64,000 bases of DNA from an uncultured Bacteroides sp. (GTDB lineage: Bacteria; Bacteroidota; Bacteroidia; Chitinophagales; Chitinophagaceae): assembly GCA_902168085.1 (NCBI GenBank), contig CABHOP010000089.1, positions 1-64,000 on the forward strand, written 5' to 3'. Shown in pieces: positions 15,993-24,810 of this stretch. Position 1 is the first letter of the stretch, and the number at the start of each line of letters is the position of its first letter. Both the position numbers and the translations under genes were made by a program. Under the pieces are notes generated by a model, which saw nothing but the letters and a program-made list of their open reading frames with translations, did no database searches and was not told the origin of the DNA.

Positions 15993-17200
15993 TGAGCGAA
16001 AAACGCAAAATATCGACACGCAGGATTATCCAGACATTTGTAACCATACTGGTTACAGGTGCTTGTATTGTGGCGGTATTCAGTGCAGCAAAAGTGCAGG
16101 ATAATAAAAAGGTAAAAGGCTTCGAGATAACTATAAAAAATGATAAGTACCAATTTATAGATAAAGAAGAAGTGAAGAGCATACTGCAGAATGATGCAGG
16201 TGTGGATGTGAATAAGACCGGCATCGGCAGCATCAATACCAGCCGCATGGAAAAAGTAATGGGTGCAAACCCATGGGTAGAAGATGCGCAGGTATATGTA
16301 GATAACAGGAAAGTGGTGCACGTAAATATTGAACAGCGCGTTCCCGTGGCACGCTTGTTTGACCAGAGCGGCGCAAGTTATTACCTGGATCATACAATGA
16401 AGGCCATGCCGCTTAGCGATAGGTACGTACACTACAGCACTGTAGTAACCAATGTGCCTGTGCTGAATGAAGATAGTAGTGGCGATGCTATGCGGGCACA
16501 GATCGTGGCGATGGTGAAATACATAGAACATGATTCTTTCTGGAGTGCACAGATATCGCAGATAGTATGCACTGATGATAAAACATTTGAAGTAGTGCCC
16601 GTATTAGGCAATCACAAAATACTGATAGGAGATACCAGCAGGCTGGATGAGAAGTTTGATAATTTGTATGCCTTTTACAAAAAAGTATTGAACCGCATAG
16701 GCTGGGATAAATATGAAGTGCTGGATGTACGTTATGCATCACAGGTAGTGGCATCACCGGCAGTGCAATGGAAAGCACCGGTGGACAAAGCGATGAGCAA
16801 TATGAATTGGGTGAAAGCGGTGATAGGTTCAGATTCTGCTGCCAACAGTAAATCGATGGCTATATCGAAACCGGTACCCCAAACAGCCATCACCATTGCC
16901 AAAACTACCAAAGCACCTATGCAGAAAGCGGTAGTGCATGAACCGGTAGCACCTGCGCAAACGGTAATAGCTAAGCCAACCAGCGCAAAACCGGCAATAA
17001 AGCCACAGCCTAAACCGGTAATGAAGCAAACAAAACCCAACCCGGTGAAAACTACTAAGGCTGTTGTAGCGCCAAAGAAAGCACCGGCAAAGAAAGCAGT
17101 AGTAACAAAAGCAGTAAAAGATAAAAAGAAGCAAACAGCCCCTAAAGATAAAAACGACAATAAAGAGAAAAAACCTAAATACCTCTATCAAGCGCAATAA
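15992..17200 (+). CDS. ftsQ: Division protein FtsQ with a long Lys/Pro/Ala-rich tail
   Basis: This is a 402-residue bitopic protein. It has a basic cytoplasmic start (SEKRKISTRRI), one transmembrane helix (about 13-33), and a periplasmic POTRA-like part (about 45-110) with GIGSINTSRMEKVMGANPWV and VHVNIEQRVPVARLF. The FtsQ beta domain follows to about residue 260. From about 285 to the end, a low-complexity tail of roughly 115 residues is dominated by Lys, Pro, Ala, Thr and Val (for example KKAPAKKAVVTKAVKDKKKQ). By topology this tail is periplasmic. FtsQ recruits FtsL and FtsB to the divisome. The body fits the family, but the tail is the odd feature. Confidence 0.92.
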   Translation: MSEKRKISTRRIIQTFVTILVTGACIVAVFSAAKVQDNKKVKGFEITIKNDKYQFIDKEEVKSILQNDAGVDVNKTGIGSINTSRMEKVMGANPWVEDAQVYVDNRKVVHVNIEQRVPVARLFDQSGASYYLDHTMKAMPLSDRYVHYSTVVTNVPVLNEDSSGDAMRAQIVAMVKYIEHDSFWSAQISQIVCTDDKTFEVVPVLGNHKILIGDTSRLDEKFDNLYAFYKKVLNRIGWDKYEVLDVRYASQVVASPAVQWKAPVDKAMSNMNWVKAVIGSDSAANSKSMAISKPVPQTAITIAKTTKAPMQKAVVHEPVAPAQTVIAKPTSAKPAIKPQPKPVMKQTKPNPVKTTKAVVAPKKAPAKKAVVTKAVKDKKKQTAPKDKNDNKEKKPKYLYQAQ

Positions 17201-17231
17201 ATGAAATAACAGCTTAAAAACGCAACGCAAT

Positions 17232-18629
17232 ATGAGTAAAAAAGATCAACCCATCATTGTAGGCCTGGATATAGGCACCACTAAGGTGGTAGCTATTGCA
17301 GGTCGAAAAAACGAGTATGGTAAGCTGGAGATACTTGGCTTTGGTAAGTCGGAATCTCAGGGTGTGAGCCATGGCGTAGTAATGAATATAGAGCAGTGCA
17401 TCCGCTCTATAGAAATGGCAATAGAAAAATGCATACAGTCGAACCCGAACCTTGAGATCAAGGAGGTGTATGTAGGTATAGCCGGGCAGCATATCAAGAG
17501 CTTGCAAACACGTGGTGACAGGGTAAGGACACGTACGGAAGAAGAGATCAGCAAGGAAGATATAGACCTGCTGGTACGTGACCAATACAAAACATACATT
17601 CCTGCCGGTGATCAGATCATCGATATCGTGCCGCAGGAGTTTATGGTGGATAGCACGCCTAATGTGATAGACCCGATAGGGATGAGTGGCGTGAAGATAG
17701 GTGCTAACTTCCACATCATAACTGGTGACCGAAATGCTATACGCAACATCAAACGTTGTGTAGATAAATCGCAACTCAAAACACGCGACCTGGTGTTGCA
17801 ACCATTGGCATCTGCTGCGGCTGTAATGAATGATGAAGATTTGGAAGCAGGCGTGGCTATAGTGGATATAGGTGGGGGCACTACCGATATGGCAGTGTTT
17901 TATGATGGTGTATTAAAGCATACAGCAGTAATACCATACGCGGGTGTGAACATCACCAACGATATACGTAACGGGCTGGGTGTATTGCGTGCACAGGCAG
18001 AACAGATGAAAGTACAGTTTGGTACGGCACTGGCTGATGAAGCCAATGCGAATGCATACATTACCATCCCTGGTCTGCGTGGTTTACCGCCGAAAGAAAT
18101 TTCTGTAAAGAACCTGGCGAATATTATACAGGCGCGTATGCAGGAAATACTGGACTATGTAGTATATCACCTGAAAACGATAGACCTTGATAAAAGGTTG
18201 TATGGTGGCATCATTCTTACAGGTGGTGGTGCACAGCTGAAGCACATCATACAACTTACGGAATATGTAACGGGTTTAGGTGCCCGCATCGGTTATCCAA
18301 ATGAGCATTTGTCGGGAAATCATTCTGAAACAATGATGAACCCTATGTATTCTACATGTATCGGTTTGATACTGCGTGGCTATCATGATTTTGAAAATGG
18401 ACGTCTGCGTTTTGTTGGTGAAGGTGGCAACATCATCCACGTAACAGAAGAAGAGCTGGCACCGGTAGTAGATGAAATGAAAGTAGCAGAAGATACAGAT
18501 GAAGAAATGGCTGAGATGAACGGACAGAAAAACGTAAAGCGCACGGAGAACCTGAAGAAACTGTTTGACGGGCTGAAAGGAAAATTCATGCGCTTTTTTG
18601 AAGAAGTAGACGATCAGGAAATTGAATAA
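17232..18629 (+). CDS. ftsA: Cell division protein FtsA
   Basis: This is a 465-residue actin-like ATPase that tethers FtsZ to the membrane. Phosphate loop 1 is IVGLDIGTTKVVAIAG (about 9-24), the 1C domain lies about 85-165, phosphate loop 2 is VDIGGGTTDMAVF (about 211-223), and the adenosine loop is ILTGGGAQLKHI (about 326-337). The C-terminus (about 445-465) ends in an amphipathic stretch GLKGKFMRFFEEVDDQEIE that resembles the membrane-targeting helix followed by an acidic tail. It is expressed with ftsQ (31-base gap) and ftsZ (60-base gap). Confidence 0.96.
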   Translation: MSKKDQPIIVGLDIGTTKVVAIAGRKNEYGKLEILGFGKSESQGVSHGVVMNIEQCIRSIEMAIEKCIQSNPNLEIKEVYVGIAGQHIKSLQTRGDRVRTRTEEEISKEDIDLLVRDQYKTYIPAGDQIIDIVPQEFMVDSTPNVIDPIGMSGVKIGANFHIITGDRNAIRNIKRCVDKSQLKTRDLVLQPLASAAAVMNDEDLEAGVAIVDIGGGTTDMAVFYDGVLKHTAVIPYAGVNITNDIRNGLGVLRAQAEQMKVQFGTALADEANANAYITIPGLRGLPPKEISVKNLANIIQARMQEILDYVVYHLKTIDLDKRLYGGIILTGGGAQLKHIIQLTEYVTGLGARIGYPNEHLSGNHSETMMNPMYSTCIGLILRGYHDFENGRLRFVGEGGNIIHVTEEELAPVVDEMKVAEDTDEEMAEMNGQKNVKRTENLKKLFDGLKGKFMRFFEEVDDQEIE

Positions 18630-18689
18630 TTAAAAAACAGAAACACTTACTCATAACAACTGAATTACTAACCCACAAATAATTATTGT

Positions 18690-20363
18690 ATGATACACTT
18701 TGAAATTCCCAAAAATCAATCTTCTATCCTGAAAGTGATAGGTGTAGGTGGTGGCGGTAGTAACGCCGTTAACTATATGCATAGCCTTGGCGTTGAAGGC
18801 GTAGACTTTGTGATATGTAATACCGATTCTCAGGCGCTGGCTTTGAGCCCGGTAGCTAATAAAATACAATTGGGACCACATCTTACACAAGGTTTAGGTG
18901 CAGGTGCTAATCCTGAGATTGGAAAGCAAGCTAGCGAAGAAAGCTTTGAAGATATTTCGAAGATATTGAAAGTAAATACCCGCATGGCTTTCATCACTGC
19001 CGGTATGGGTGGTGGTACGGGTACGGGTGGTGCGCCGGTAGTGGCTAAAATATGCCGCGAGCTGGGCATCCTTACCGTGGGTATCGTTACTACACCATTT
19101 ACATACGAAGGTCGTAAGCGTATGAAACAAGCGCAGGAAGGTATTGACCGTATGCGCGAGCATGTAGATACCATCCTTATCATATCTAATGATAAACTGC
19201 GTCAGCAATTTGGTAACCTGCCATTTACACAGGCTTTTGCAAAGGCAGATGACGTACTGGCTACTGCCGCAAAATGTATCACCGATGTCATCACCAGCAC
19301 AGGACAGATAAACGTGGACTTTGCGGACGTATGCACTGTAATGAAAAGCGGAGGCGTAGCGATACTGGGTAGTGCTTGCGTATCAGGCGAGAACCGCGCA
19401 CTGCATGCAGTAGAGCAGGCTATGAATTCACCATTGCTGAATGATAACGATATCCGTGGTGCTAAATGGATACTGCTGAACATCACATCTGCAGCTGGTG
19501 AGTTTGAGCATACTATGGATGAGGCGGAAGCAATCCAGGCGTATGTGCAACAACAAGCCGGTGATAACTGCGATGTAATACTGGGTATGGGGCATGATCC
19601 GAACCTGGATGATAAAATATCTGTAACTGTTATTGCTACAGGCTTCAACCATAAAGAGATCAATATGGAGATGCCCGCAAAGAATAATGAGCCGGAGAAA
19701 ATAATCGTAACACTGGGCGACCAGAATACAAACGCAACACCTGCTCCGGAAGCACCGGTTGCAGAGGTAGATCCAATGGCGCCTACGCTGGTGGAAATGC
19801 CGGTGGTTAACCAGGGCGTAGTTATTGATGCAAAACCTTCGTTCCCTGTTCAGGAAGATACGCGTGAAGTGTTTACACTGGATGCAAATGAGAAAACATC
19901 TGCTACAGCGATACCAGCTCCTGCAACTCCAAATGAAACGGTGAATACGCAAGTGCCGCCTACAACAAGTGCTGCTGATAATGATATACAACTGGTTATT
20001 AAAAACGAACTGCCTGCGCAGCCGGAACAACCACAAAACGCATCATCGTCTTACAGAATAGGGGATCATGTGCTTACAGCGTTTGAACTGGAAGAAAAGA
20101 AACGCTTTGAAGAGCAAAAGCGGGCACTGGAAGAGCGTGCAGAGCGCCTCCGCAGATTGAGCTTCAACGTGAAGGCTACAGAAAGCCATGATGATATGGA
20201 AAATGTACCTGCATACGTGCGCCGCAACATGCAGCTGGATAATAATACACCATCTTCAGAAACATACTACAGCGGTTATAGCGTAGGTGTCAACGATACA
20301 AAGAATAGCCAGGGTTCTATACAAACCATCAATACATTCCTGGATGGTAAGAAGCCTGATTAA
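18690..20363 (+). CDS. ftsZ: Cell division tubulin FtsZ
   Basis: This is a 557-residue GTPase that forms the Z ring. The tubulin signature GGGTGTG is at 107-113, preceded by the N-terminal loop VIGVGGGGSNAVNYM (about 14-28). The T7 loop NVDFADV is at about 209-215. The GTPase and C-terminal domains end near 325. A disordered linker of about 175 residues, rich in Pro, Ala, Thr and Glu, follows, then a charged helix (about 465-495). The ENVPAYVRR peptide (504-512) resembles the FtsA-binding tail, and a second short conserved-looking end (INTFLDGKKPD) follows. The extra C-terminal segment after the FtsA-binding peptide is seen in other Bacteroidota. It is the last gene of the operon and a terminator follows at 20397. 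Confidence 0.97.
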   Translation: MIHFEIPKNQSSILKVIGVGGGGSNAVNYMHSLGVEGVDFVICNTDSQALALSPVANKIQLGPHLTQGLGAGANPEIGKQASEESFEDISKILKVNTRMAFITAGMGGGTGTGGAPVVAKICRELGILTVGIVTTPFTYEGRKRMKQAQEGIDRMREHVDTILIISNDKLRQQFGNLPFTQAFAKADDVLATAAKCITDVITSTGQINVDFADVCTVMKSGGVAILGSACVSGENRALHAVEQAMNSPLLNDNDIRGAKWILLNITSAAGEFEHTMDEAEAIQAYVQQQAGDNCDVILGMGHDPNLDDKISVTVIATGFNHKEINMEMPAKNNEPEKIIVTLGDQNTNATPAPEAPVAEVDPMAPTLVEMPVVNQGVVIDAKPSFPVQEDTREVFTLDANEKTSATAIPAPATPNETVNTQVPPTTSAADNDIQLVIKNELPAQPEQPQNASSSYRIGDHVLTAFELEEKKRFEEQKRALEERAERLRRLSFNVKATESHDDMENVPAYVRRNMQLDNNTPSSETYYSGYSVGVNDTKNSQGSIQTINTFLDGKKPD

Positions 20364-20396
20364 CCTTCTCTTTTGTTATATTTCATATTGCGTAAC

Positions 20397-20428
20397 AGCT
20401 CCCTTTGTCTAGAGGGAGCTTTCTTTTT
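20397..20428 (+). terminator. Terminator of the dcw operon
   Basis: AGCTCCCT (20397-20404) pairs perfectly with AGGGAGCT (20413-20420) around an 8-base loop, followed by TTCTTTTT. It lies 33 bases after the ftsZ stop. Confidence 0.85.
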
Positions 20429-20511
20429 GTATTGGGTTTTCTTTAACAGTCGCCGGTTAAACTCAAGAATACCACGACGGTCTATCTATTATAAACAGCA
20501 AAAAGAACGTT

Positions 20512-20835
20512 ATGAAAAAGATCATGATTATTGTGGCTATAGTGGGTTCAATGTTCATAGCTAACAGCGCAGAAGCAAGAAATCCATATACGCCAAAAGT
20601 GGATAAGCGTCAGTATAACCAGCAAAACAGGATAAAGCATGGCGTAAGGCATGGGCAGCTTACCCGCCATGAAACACGTGGCCTGCGCATGCAGCAAGCC
20701 AAGATACGCCACTATGAATATATGGCGAAGGCCGATGGTAGGATAACACCGCGTGAAAGGCATATACTGCAACATGAGCAGCGCAAGGCAAACAAGCATA
20801 TATACAGGGCAAAACATAATAACAGATATTATTAA
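20512..20835 (+). CDS. Small secreted basic protein with duplicated helical motif
   Basis: This is a 107-residue protein with a signal peptide (1-22, cleavage near NSAEA-R). The mature part is very rich in Arg, His, Lys and Gln. It contains two related units: RIKHGVRHGQLTRHETRGL with QQAKI (about 43-66), and ADGRITPRERHILQHEQRKA with NKHI (about 74-97). Both follow the pattern G/DG-x-(L/I)T-x-x-E, which resembles degenerate EF-hand-like loops. Similar small periplasmic proteins occur widely in Gram-negative bacteria, but I know of no assigned function. It stands alone between two terminators. Confidence 0.8.
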   Translation: MKKIMIIVAIVGSMFIANSAEARNPYTPKVDKRQYNQQNRIKHGVRHGQLTRHETRGLRMQQAKIRHYEYMAKADGRITPRERHILQHEQRKANKHIYRAKHNNRYY

Positions 20836-20870
20836 TAAGAATGGTTGGTTGGTTTTTTGGTTAATGAAGG

Positions 20871-20896
20871 GGGCGCAGTTATGCTGCGCCCTTTCT
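20871..20896 (+). terminator. Terminator of the small secreted protein gene
   Basis: GGGCGCAG (20871-20878) pairs with CTGCGCCC (20884-20891) around a 5-base loop and is followed by TTTCT, 36 bases after the stop codon. Confidence 0.75.
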
Positions 20897-20922
20897 ATTT
20901 GCATTAGCCTAATTTGGTTGAC

Positions 20923-20957
20923 AAAAAGCGGGGCGATTTCTTATTGCCCCGCTTTTG
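20923..20957. terminator. Second, bidirectional-looking terminator hairpin
   Basis: AAAAGCGGGGC pairs with GCCCCGCTTTT (20947-20957) around an 11-12 base loop. It has A and T runs at the two ends, so it could stop transcripts from either side. It backs up the terminator at 20871-20896. Confidence 0.6.
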
Positions 20958-21052
20958 TCATAAACAGGTCAGTTTCAACCGGAAATTATTATTATCCCAA
21001 CCTTTATTGTCACTGTTACGTCTACTATTATCCAGCCTTTTTAGAAAAATGG

Positions 21053-21083
21053 TTTGATTGTATCGGAACTGTTAATTAATTTG
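21053..21083 (+). promoter_or_regulatory. Candidate promoter of the ECF sigma-factor gene
   Basis: TTTG (21053-21056), then 19 bases, then TTAATTTG (21076-21083). This fits the Bacteroidota TTTG-N19-TAnnTTTG layout with one mismatch and gives a leader of about 150 bases before the ATG at 21240. Confidence 0.4.
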
Positions 21084-21239
21084 GCTCGAAATTTGTTTTA
21101 ACTTTTTTACAACAGTTGATACTAAAACAAGACAACTGGCGTTATTTAACTCTTAAACAAAGGCATATACGGTAAACTTCTACTTAATATTTACATCCGA
21201 GATGGTTTGAACTCTACGTTCGAAAACTGGTAGAAGTAT

Positions 21240-21824
21240 ATGCAAATAATCCAACAACGTTCTGACTCAGAGCTGATACACGCCTTTATACAGGGCGATG
21301 AAAGAGCGCTTGAAACCCTGGTATACCGCTATAAAGACAAGCTGTATACATCCATCTATATGCTGGTGAAAGACAAGTATATAGCAGAAGACATCTTCCA
21401 GGATGCCTTCCTTAAAATGATACGTACCATGCGCGATGGGCGCTATTCGGAGCAAGGCAAGTTTTTACCATGGGCCATACGTGTAGCGCACAACCTATGT
21501 ATGGATCATTTTCGTAAAGTGAAGCAGCAGGTGCAGGTGTTATTGCCAGATGGTAAGGATATTTCTGACCTGATAGGTACTTCCGACTACAATGCGTCGG
21601 ACAGGATAGAAACCCGCCAGACAAATGAAAGCGTGCGGCAACTGATAGAAGCACTGCCAGAAGAGCAACGTGAAGTGATCGTGCTGCGCATGTATGGCGA
21701 CCTTAGCTTTAAAGAAATAGCAGATATGACTTCGGTAAGCATTAATACGGCATTAGGCCGCATGCGCTACGGACTCATAAATTTGCGCAAAATGATACAG
21801 GACAGGCAGATGGTTTTGCGTTAA
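21240..21824 (+). CDS. ECF-type RNA polymerase sigma factor
   Basis: This is a 194-residue sigma-70 family protein. Sigma region 2 (about 10-80) has LETLVYRYKDKLYTSIYMLV and EDIFQDAFLKMIRTM for core and -10 binding. Region 4 (about 125-185) has LPEEQREVIVLRMYGDLSFK and the helix-turn-helix EIADMTSVSINTALGRMRYG. No anti-sigma gene is adjacent, since the next gene is rsmE after 28 bases. Close homologues with the SINTALGRMRY motif are widespread in Bacteroidota and seem to act without a linked anti-sigma factor. The target genes are unknown. Confidence 0.9.
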   Translation: MQIIQQRSDSELIHAFIQGDERALETLVYRYKDKLYTSIYMLVKDKYIAEDIFQDAFLKMIRTMRDGRYSEQGKFLPWAIRVAHNLCMDHFRKVKQQVQVLLPDGKDISDLIGTSDYNASDRIETRQTNESVRQLIEALPEEQREVIVLRMYGDLSFKEIADMTSVSINTALGRMRYGLINLRKMIQDRQMVLR

Positions 21825-21852
21825 GATGCCATTTTGTGTTTAATTTGCCGGC

Positions 21853-22581
21853 ATGGCATCTCTACCATTGTTTTTTCATGAAGCACCTATGCCCTTGCAC
21901 GGAAAGGTATCGCTGGACGAAGATACTGCCCGGCATGTGGTGCAAGTATTGCGAATGCAGCAAGGTGAAAATTTAAGGCTGACGGATGGGAAAGGTACTG
22001 TGGCAACTGTTTCTATTTCGGCCACGGCTAAAAAGAAATGCGAGGTAACTGTCGATAATATTGTTTTTCACGAAAAGCCTACTGTTGGGTTGCACCTGGC
22101 AGTAGGCTTTACTAAAAATACCAGCCGCAACGAGTGGCTGCTTGAAAAAGCTACCGAACTGGGCGTGCGAACCATTATACCACTCAGTACCGCCCGCACC
22201 GAAAAGGAACGTATACGGCACGATAGGTGGAAAGGTATCCTGGTATCGGCCATGCTGCAATCGCAGCAATATTACCTGCCTGAATTGACGGAGCCGCAAC
22301 CTATAAAGTCGCTGATAGACCGCTATAAAGACATGCCCCAAAAACTCATTGGCCATTGCATAGAAGATAAGGAACGCATACCGCTGCCTAAAATATTGCA
22401 GGCAGGTAGCGATGCCATCATATTGATAGGCCCCGAGGGTGATTTCACGGCAGAAGAAGTAACATTGTGCGAACAGGCGGGCTTCTCAGGCATATCGCTG
22501 GTGAGCCAGCGCCTGCGTACGGAAACGGCAGCGATGATGGTTTGTGCTTATTTTAATACTATAAACAATGAAACAGCTTAG
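21853..22581 (+). CDS. rsmE: 16S rRNA (uracil-1498-N3) methyltransferase RsmE
   Basis: This is a 242-residue SPOUT methyltransferase. The N-terminal PUA-like domain (1-75) has HVVQVLRMQQGENLRLTDGK. The knotted C-terminal domain has EWLLEKATELGVRTIIPLST (about 95-114), LIGPEGDFTAEEV (about 195-207) and LVSQRLRTETAAM, which form the SAM-binding trefoil knot. It methylates U1498 in helix 44 of 16S rRNA. The stop overlaps the next gene by 14 bases, suggesting coupled translation with the DUF4159 protein. Confidence 0.93.
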   Translation: MASLPLFFHEAPMPLHGKVSLDEDTARHVVQVLRMQQGENLRLTDGKGTVATVSISATAKKKCEVTVDNIVFHEKPTVGLHLAVGFTKNTSRNEWLLEKATELGVRTIIPLSTARTEKERIRHDRWKGILVSAMLQSQQYYLPELTEPQPIKSLIDRYKDMPQKLIGHCIEDKERIPLPKILQAGSDAIILIGPEGDFTAEEVTLCEQAGFSGISLVSQRLRTETAAMMVCAYFNTINNETA

Positions 22582-23230
22582 GTATATATTATTAGCATTA
22601 TTACTGGCACCAACTATGGCTGGAGCACAACAAATGAAACTGGCACTGCTGATATACGGCGGTGGTGGCGATTGGTATGCAAACCCAACAGCATTGAAAA
22701 ACCTAGCTGCATATTGTAACCAGCAACTGTATACCAAATTTTCGCTGCAGGAAGCGCAGGTAGAGGTCGGCAGCCCCGAAATATTCAATTACCCGTTCAT
22801 CCACATGACGGGCCATGGCCGCTGGGTATTGAACCCTGCTGAGGCACAAAACCTGCGTAAGTATTTAGAAGCCGGCGGTTTCCTTCATATAGATGATAAC
22901 TACGGCATGGACCAATATGTGCGGCCGGCGTTAAAACAAGTATTCCCGGAGCTGGAGCTTGTAGAACTACCATTCTCTCATCCTATCTATCATCAGAAGT
23001 TCAACTTTACGAATGGCGTACCTAAGATACACGAACATGATAATAAGCCGCCAAAAGGGTACGGATTGATATACAAAGGCAGGCTGGTGTGTTTTTACAG
23101 TGTAGAAACAGACCTTGGCGATGGTTGGGAAGACCCTGAAGTACATAATGATAATAATGCAAAGCACATTGAAGCTTTGCAGATGGGCGCTAACCTGGTG
23201 CAGTATGCTTTTAACGGAGTGGGGCAGTAA
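22568..23230 (+). CDS. DUF4159 domain protein, exported
   Basis: This is a 220-residue protein with a cleavable signal peptide (1-20, ending MAGA-QQ). The rest is a single DUF4159 domain with a glutamine-amidotransferase-like fold: LLIYGGGGDWYANPTALKNL (about 27-46), FPFIHMTGHGRWVL-type motif here as YPFIHMTGHGRWVLN, then EAGGFLHIDDNYGMDQYVRP and FSHPIYHQKFNF. The domain occurs in proteins of uncharacterised envelope function across Bacteroidota. The 14-base overlap with rsmE and the convergent 20-base overlap with the glycosyltransferase gene show tight packing. Confidence 0.85.
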   Translation: MKQLRYILLALLLAPTMAGAQQMKLALLIYGGGGDWYANPTALKNLAAYCNQQLYTKFSLQEAQVEVGSPEIFNYPFIHMTGHGRWVLNPAEAQNLRKYLEAGGFLHIDDNYGMDQYVRPALKQVFPELELVELPFSHPIYHQKFNFTNGVPKIHEHDNKPPKGYGLIYKGRLVCFYSVETDLGDGWEDPEVHNDNNAKHIEALQMGANLVQYAFNGVGQ

Positions 23231-24353
23231 GCTTGCCGTTCATAATACTTAGTATTTTCCTGGCAGCATTATCCCAATAATAGGTATCGTAAAAGCGTTG
23301 AGGTATTGCTGGTTTTTGTTGGGTTGCCGTAATTACTTTTTCTGCAAAAGCATCCCAGTCATAATCTGCGGTTACAAGCAGGTTGCTACCACACACTTCT
23401 TTCATTAATCCTGCAGCACCTGCGGCACTGCTTACTACTATCTTGTTGTAGCCTAATGCTTCTACAGCTTTGGTTTTAATACCGCCACCGGTCATTACAG
23501 GGTTCACCATTATATCGCAAGACCGGATGAATATATCCAGATCATCAACAAAGCCGGTATAGCTAACATTAGGTGTTTCCTTTATCTTGCTTACAATCTT
23601 TTCATCCAGTCCTTTGCCTGCTATGAACAGGTGATATTTCTTTCCCGCTTTATCCAGTCTCGGTATCAGTTCATCCAGCAAATACACCACTGCATCTATA
23701 TTAGGCTGATAGTTAAAAGTGCCAAGAAAGTACAGCCATGGTATATCTGCAGGTATGCCCGTAGCATTTGCCTGTGCCTGTTTTATAGCTGTGCTATCTG
23801 CGGGGGGGGCAGACAGGTTGGTGCCGTACGGAATAAAATGTGCTTTGCCAGCAGGTAACTTATAGTGCTGTTCAGCCCATGCTTTGTCTTCCGGTGTAAT
23901 GAAGAACACGCCATTAGATTTTCGCATTGTGTACCTTTCAAAACGGTGCATGATAGGCCACCACCATTTTCCCAGTGTCCTGAAGCGCTCTGATTCTATA
24001 TTGTGGCTGCGCATATACCAGGGTATATGCAGCGCGCGCGATAATGCAATGGCTGTAATAGCCATATAAGGATGGTCGCAATAAATATGTTTTACATCAT
24101 ATGCTTTGGCCAATCCCTTTAATTTGGTATAGTTATACAGCGGAATATACCTGCGTACAGATGGTGGAAAAACACGGTGAAGTTTGAAGGCATATCTCCC
24201 TTCATCTCCATTATCAGTAGTGCCTGCAAGGTGGTCCTGGCAGTGCCTGCCTATATAATTATGCAGGTCTACTATACTAAGGTGGCCGCCGGTGGTAGCC
24301 GGTAACACCCTATATGGAATAATGCTGAGGATACTGCTGTTAGAAATAGGCAT
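23211..24353 (-). CDS. Family 4-like glycosyltransferase
   Basis: This is a 380-residue GT-B fold glycosyltransferase. The N-terminal acceptor half includes HIPWYMRSHNIESERFRTLG (about 102-121), which resembles enzymes that recognise an ASHNVE-type motif. The C-terminal donor half has LYFLGTFNYQPNIDAVVYLL (about 207-226), the hinge FVDDLDIFIRSCDIMVNPVM and the nucleotide-sugar motif TGGGIKTKAVEALGYNKIVV with the conserved Glu. It has no signal peptide and is cytoplasmic. The donor and acceptor are unknown. It follows the heme lipoprotein gene after 43 bases and may share its transcript, though no functional link is evident. Confidence 0.85.
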   Translation of the reverse strand: MPISNSSILSIIPYRVLPATTGGHLSIVDLHNYIGRHCQDHLAGTTDNGDEGRYAFKLHRVFPPSVRRYIPLYNYTKLKGLAKAYDVKHIYCDHPYMAITAIALSRALHIPWYMRSHNIESERFRTLGKWWWPIMHRFERYTMRKSNGVFFITPEDKAWAEQHYKLPAGKAHFIPYGTNLSAPPADSTAIKQAQANATGIPADIPWLYFLGTFNYQPNIDAVVYLLDELIPRLDKAGKKYHLFIAGKGLDEKIVSKIKETPNVSYTGFVDDLDIFIRSCDIMVNPVMTGGGIKTKAVEALGYNKIVVSSAAGAAGLMKEVCGSNLLVTADYDWDAFAEKVITATQQKPAIPQRFYDTYYWDNAARKILSIMNGKLTAPLR

Positions 24354-24396
24354 TGCGGGCTAAAAATAAGCATAAGCATTTAACCCGCAATGCTTT

Positions 24397-24807
24397 TTAA
24401 TGCGTGCTGTTACTATCGTCTTCACTGTGCTTTACAGGAATCCCGGTTTTGTTTTTATAAGTTAGAAATACATATATTAATGCGAGATCTTCAGCAGATA
24501 CTACCGATTCCGACAATGCATCTTCGTGCCTGGCGTTACCCTGCCTCAGGTTATAACCTGCCAGTTGTGCTTCCGTAAAATCAGGAATAATTTCTTTGCG
24601 ACCTACTTTTATGTTGTGGCACTTAGCACAAGTAATCCCGTATATCACTTTGCCCTTTTCCCAATGCACTAAATATTGTGCTTTAACCGGCGCTATCATA
24701 GCCTCCGGAAATTCATGCCTTACTGCTGTTTGTTTTTGCGATGCGCATGCTGCGAAAATCATAAAGACTGCGGCTATGCTACTCAAATGCCATTTTCTCA
24801 ATTTCAT
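24397..24807 (-). CDS. c-type cytochrome lipoprotein
   Basis: This is a 136-residue lipoprotein. The signal peptide ends MIFAAC with Cys21 as the lipidation site. A single heme-binding motif CAKCH is at 60-64. No Met follows the CAKCH, so the usual Met axial ligand is missing. His in ARHEDA or near the C-terminus (VKHSEDD, STH) could be the sixth ligand, or the heme may be five-coordinate. It starts 3 bases after the stop of the two-heme peroxidase and probably passes electrons to it on the periplasmic side. It could instead be a sensor heme. Confidence 0.82.
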   Translation of the reverse strand: MKLRKWHLSSIAAVFMIFAACASQKQTAVRHEFPEAMIAPVKAQYLVHWEKGKVIYGITCAKCHNIKVGRKEIIPDFTEAQLAGYNLRQGNARHEDALSESVVSAEDLALIYVFLTYKNKTGIPVKHSEDDSNSTH

Positions 24808-24810
24808 ATC

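Larger units (their letters stand above)
20836..21239. other. 404-base gene-free stretch with two hairpins and a sigma-gene leader
   Basis: The first part has two strong hairpins (20871-20896 and 20923-20957). The second part has a candidate promoter (21053-21083) and then an AT-rich untranslated leader of about 150 bases ahead of the sigma-factor gene at 21240. The leader has a small CAGTTG/CAACTG stem near 21113-21138. I see no reading frame of note on either strand. Confidence 0.5.
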
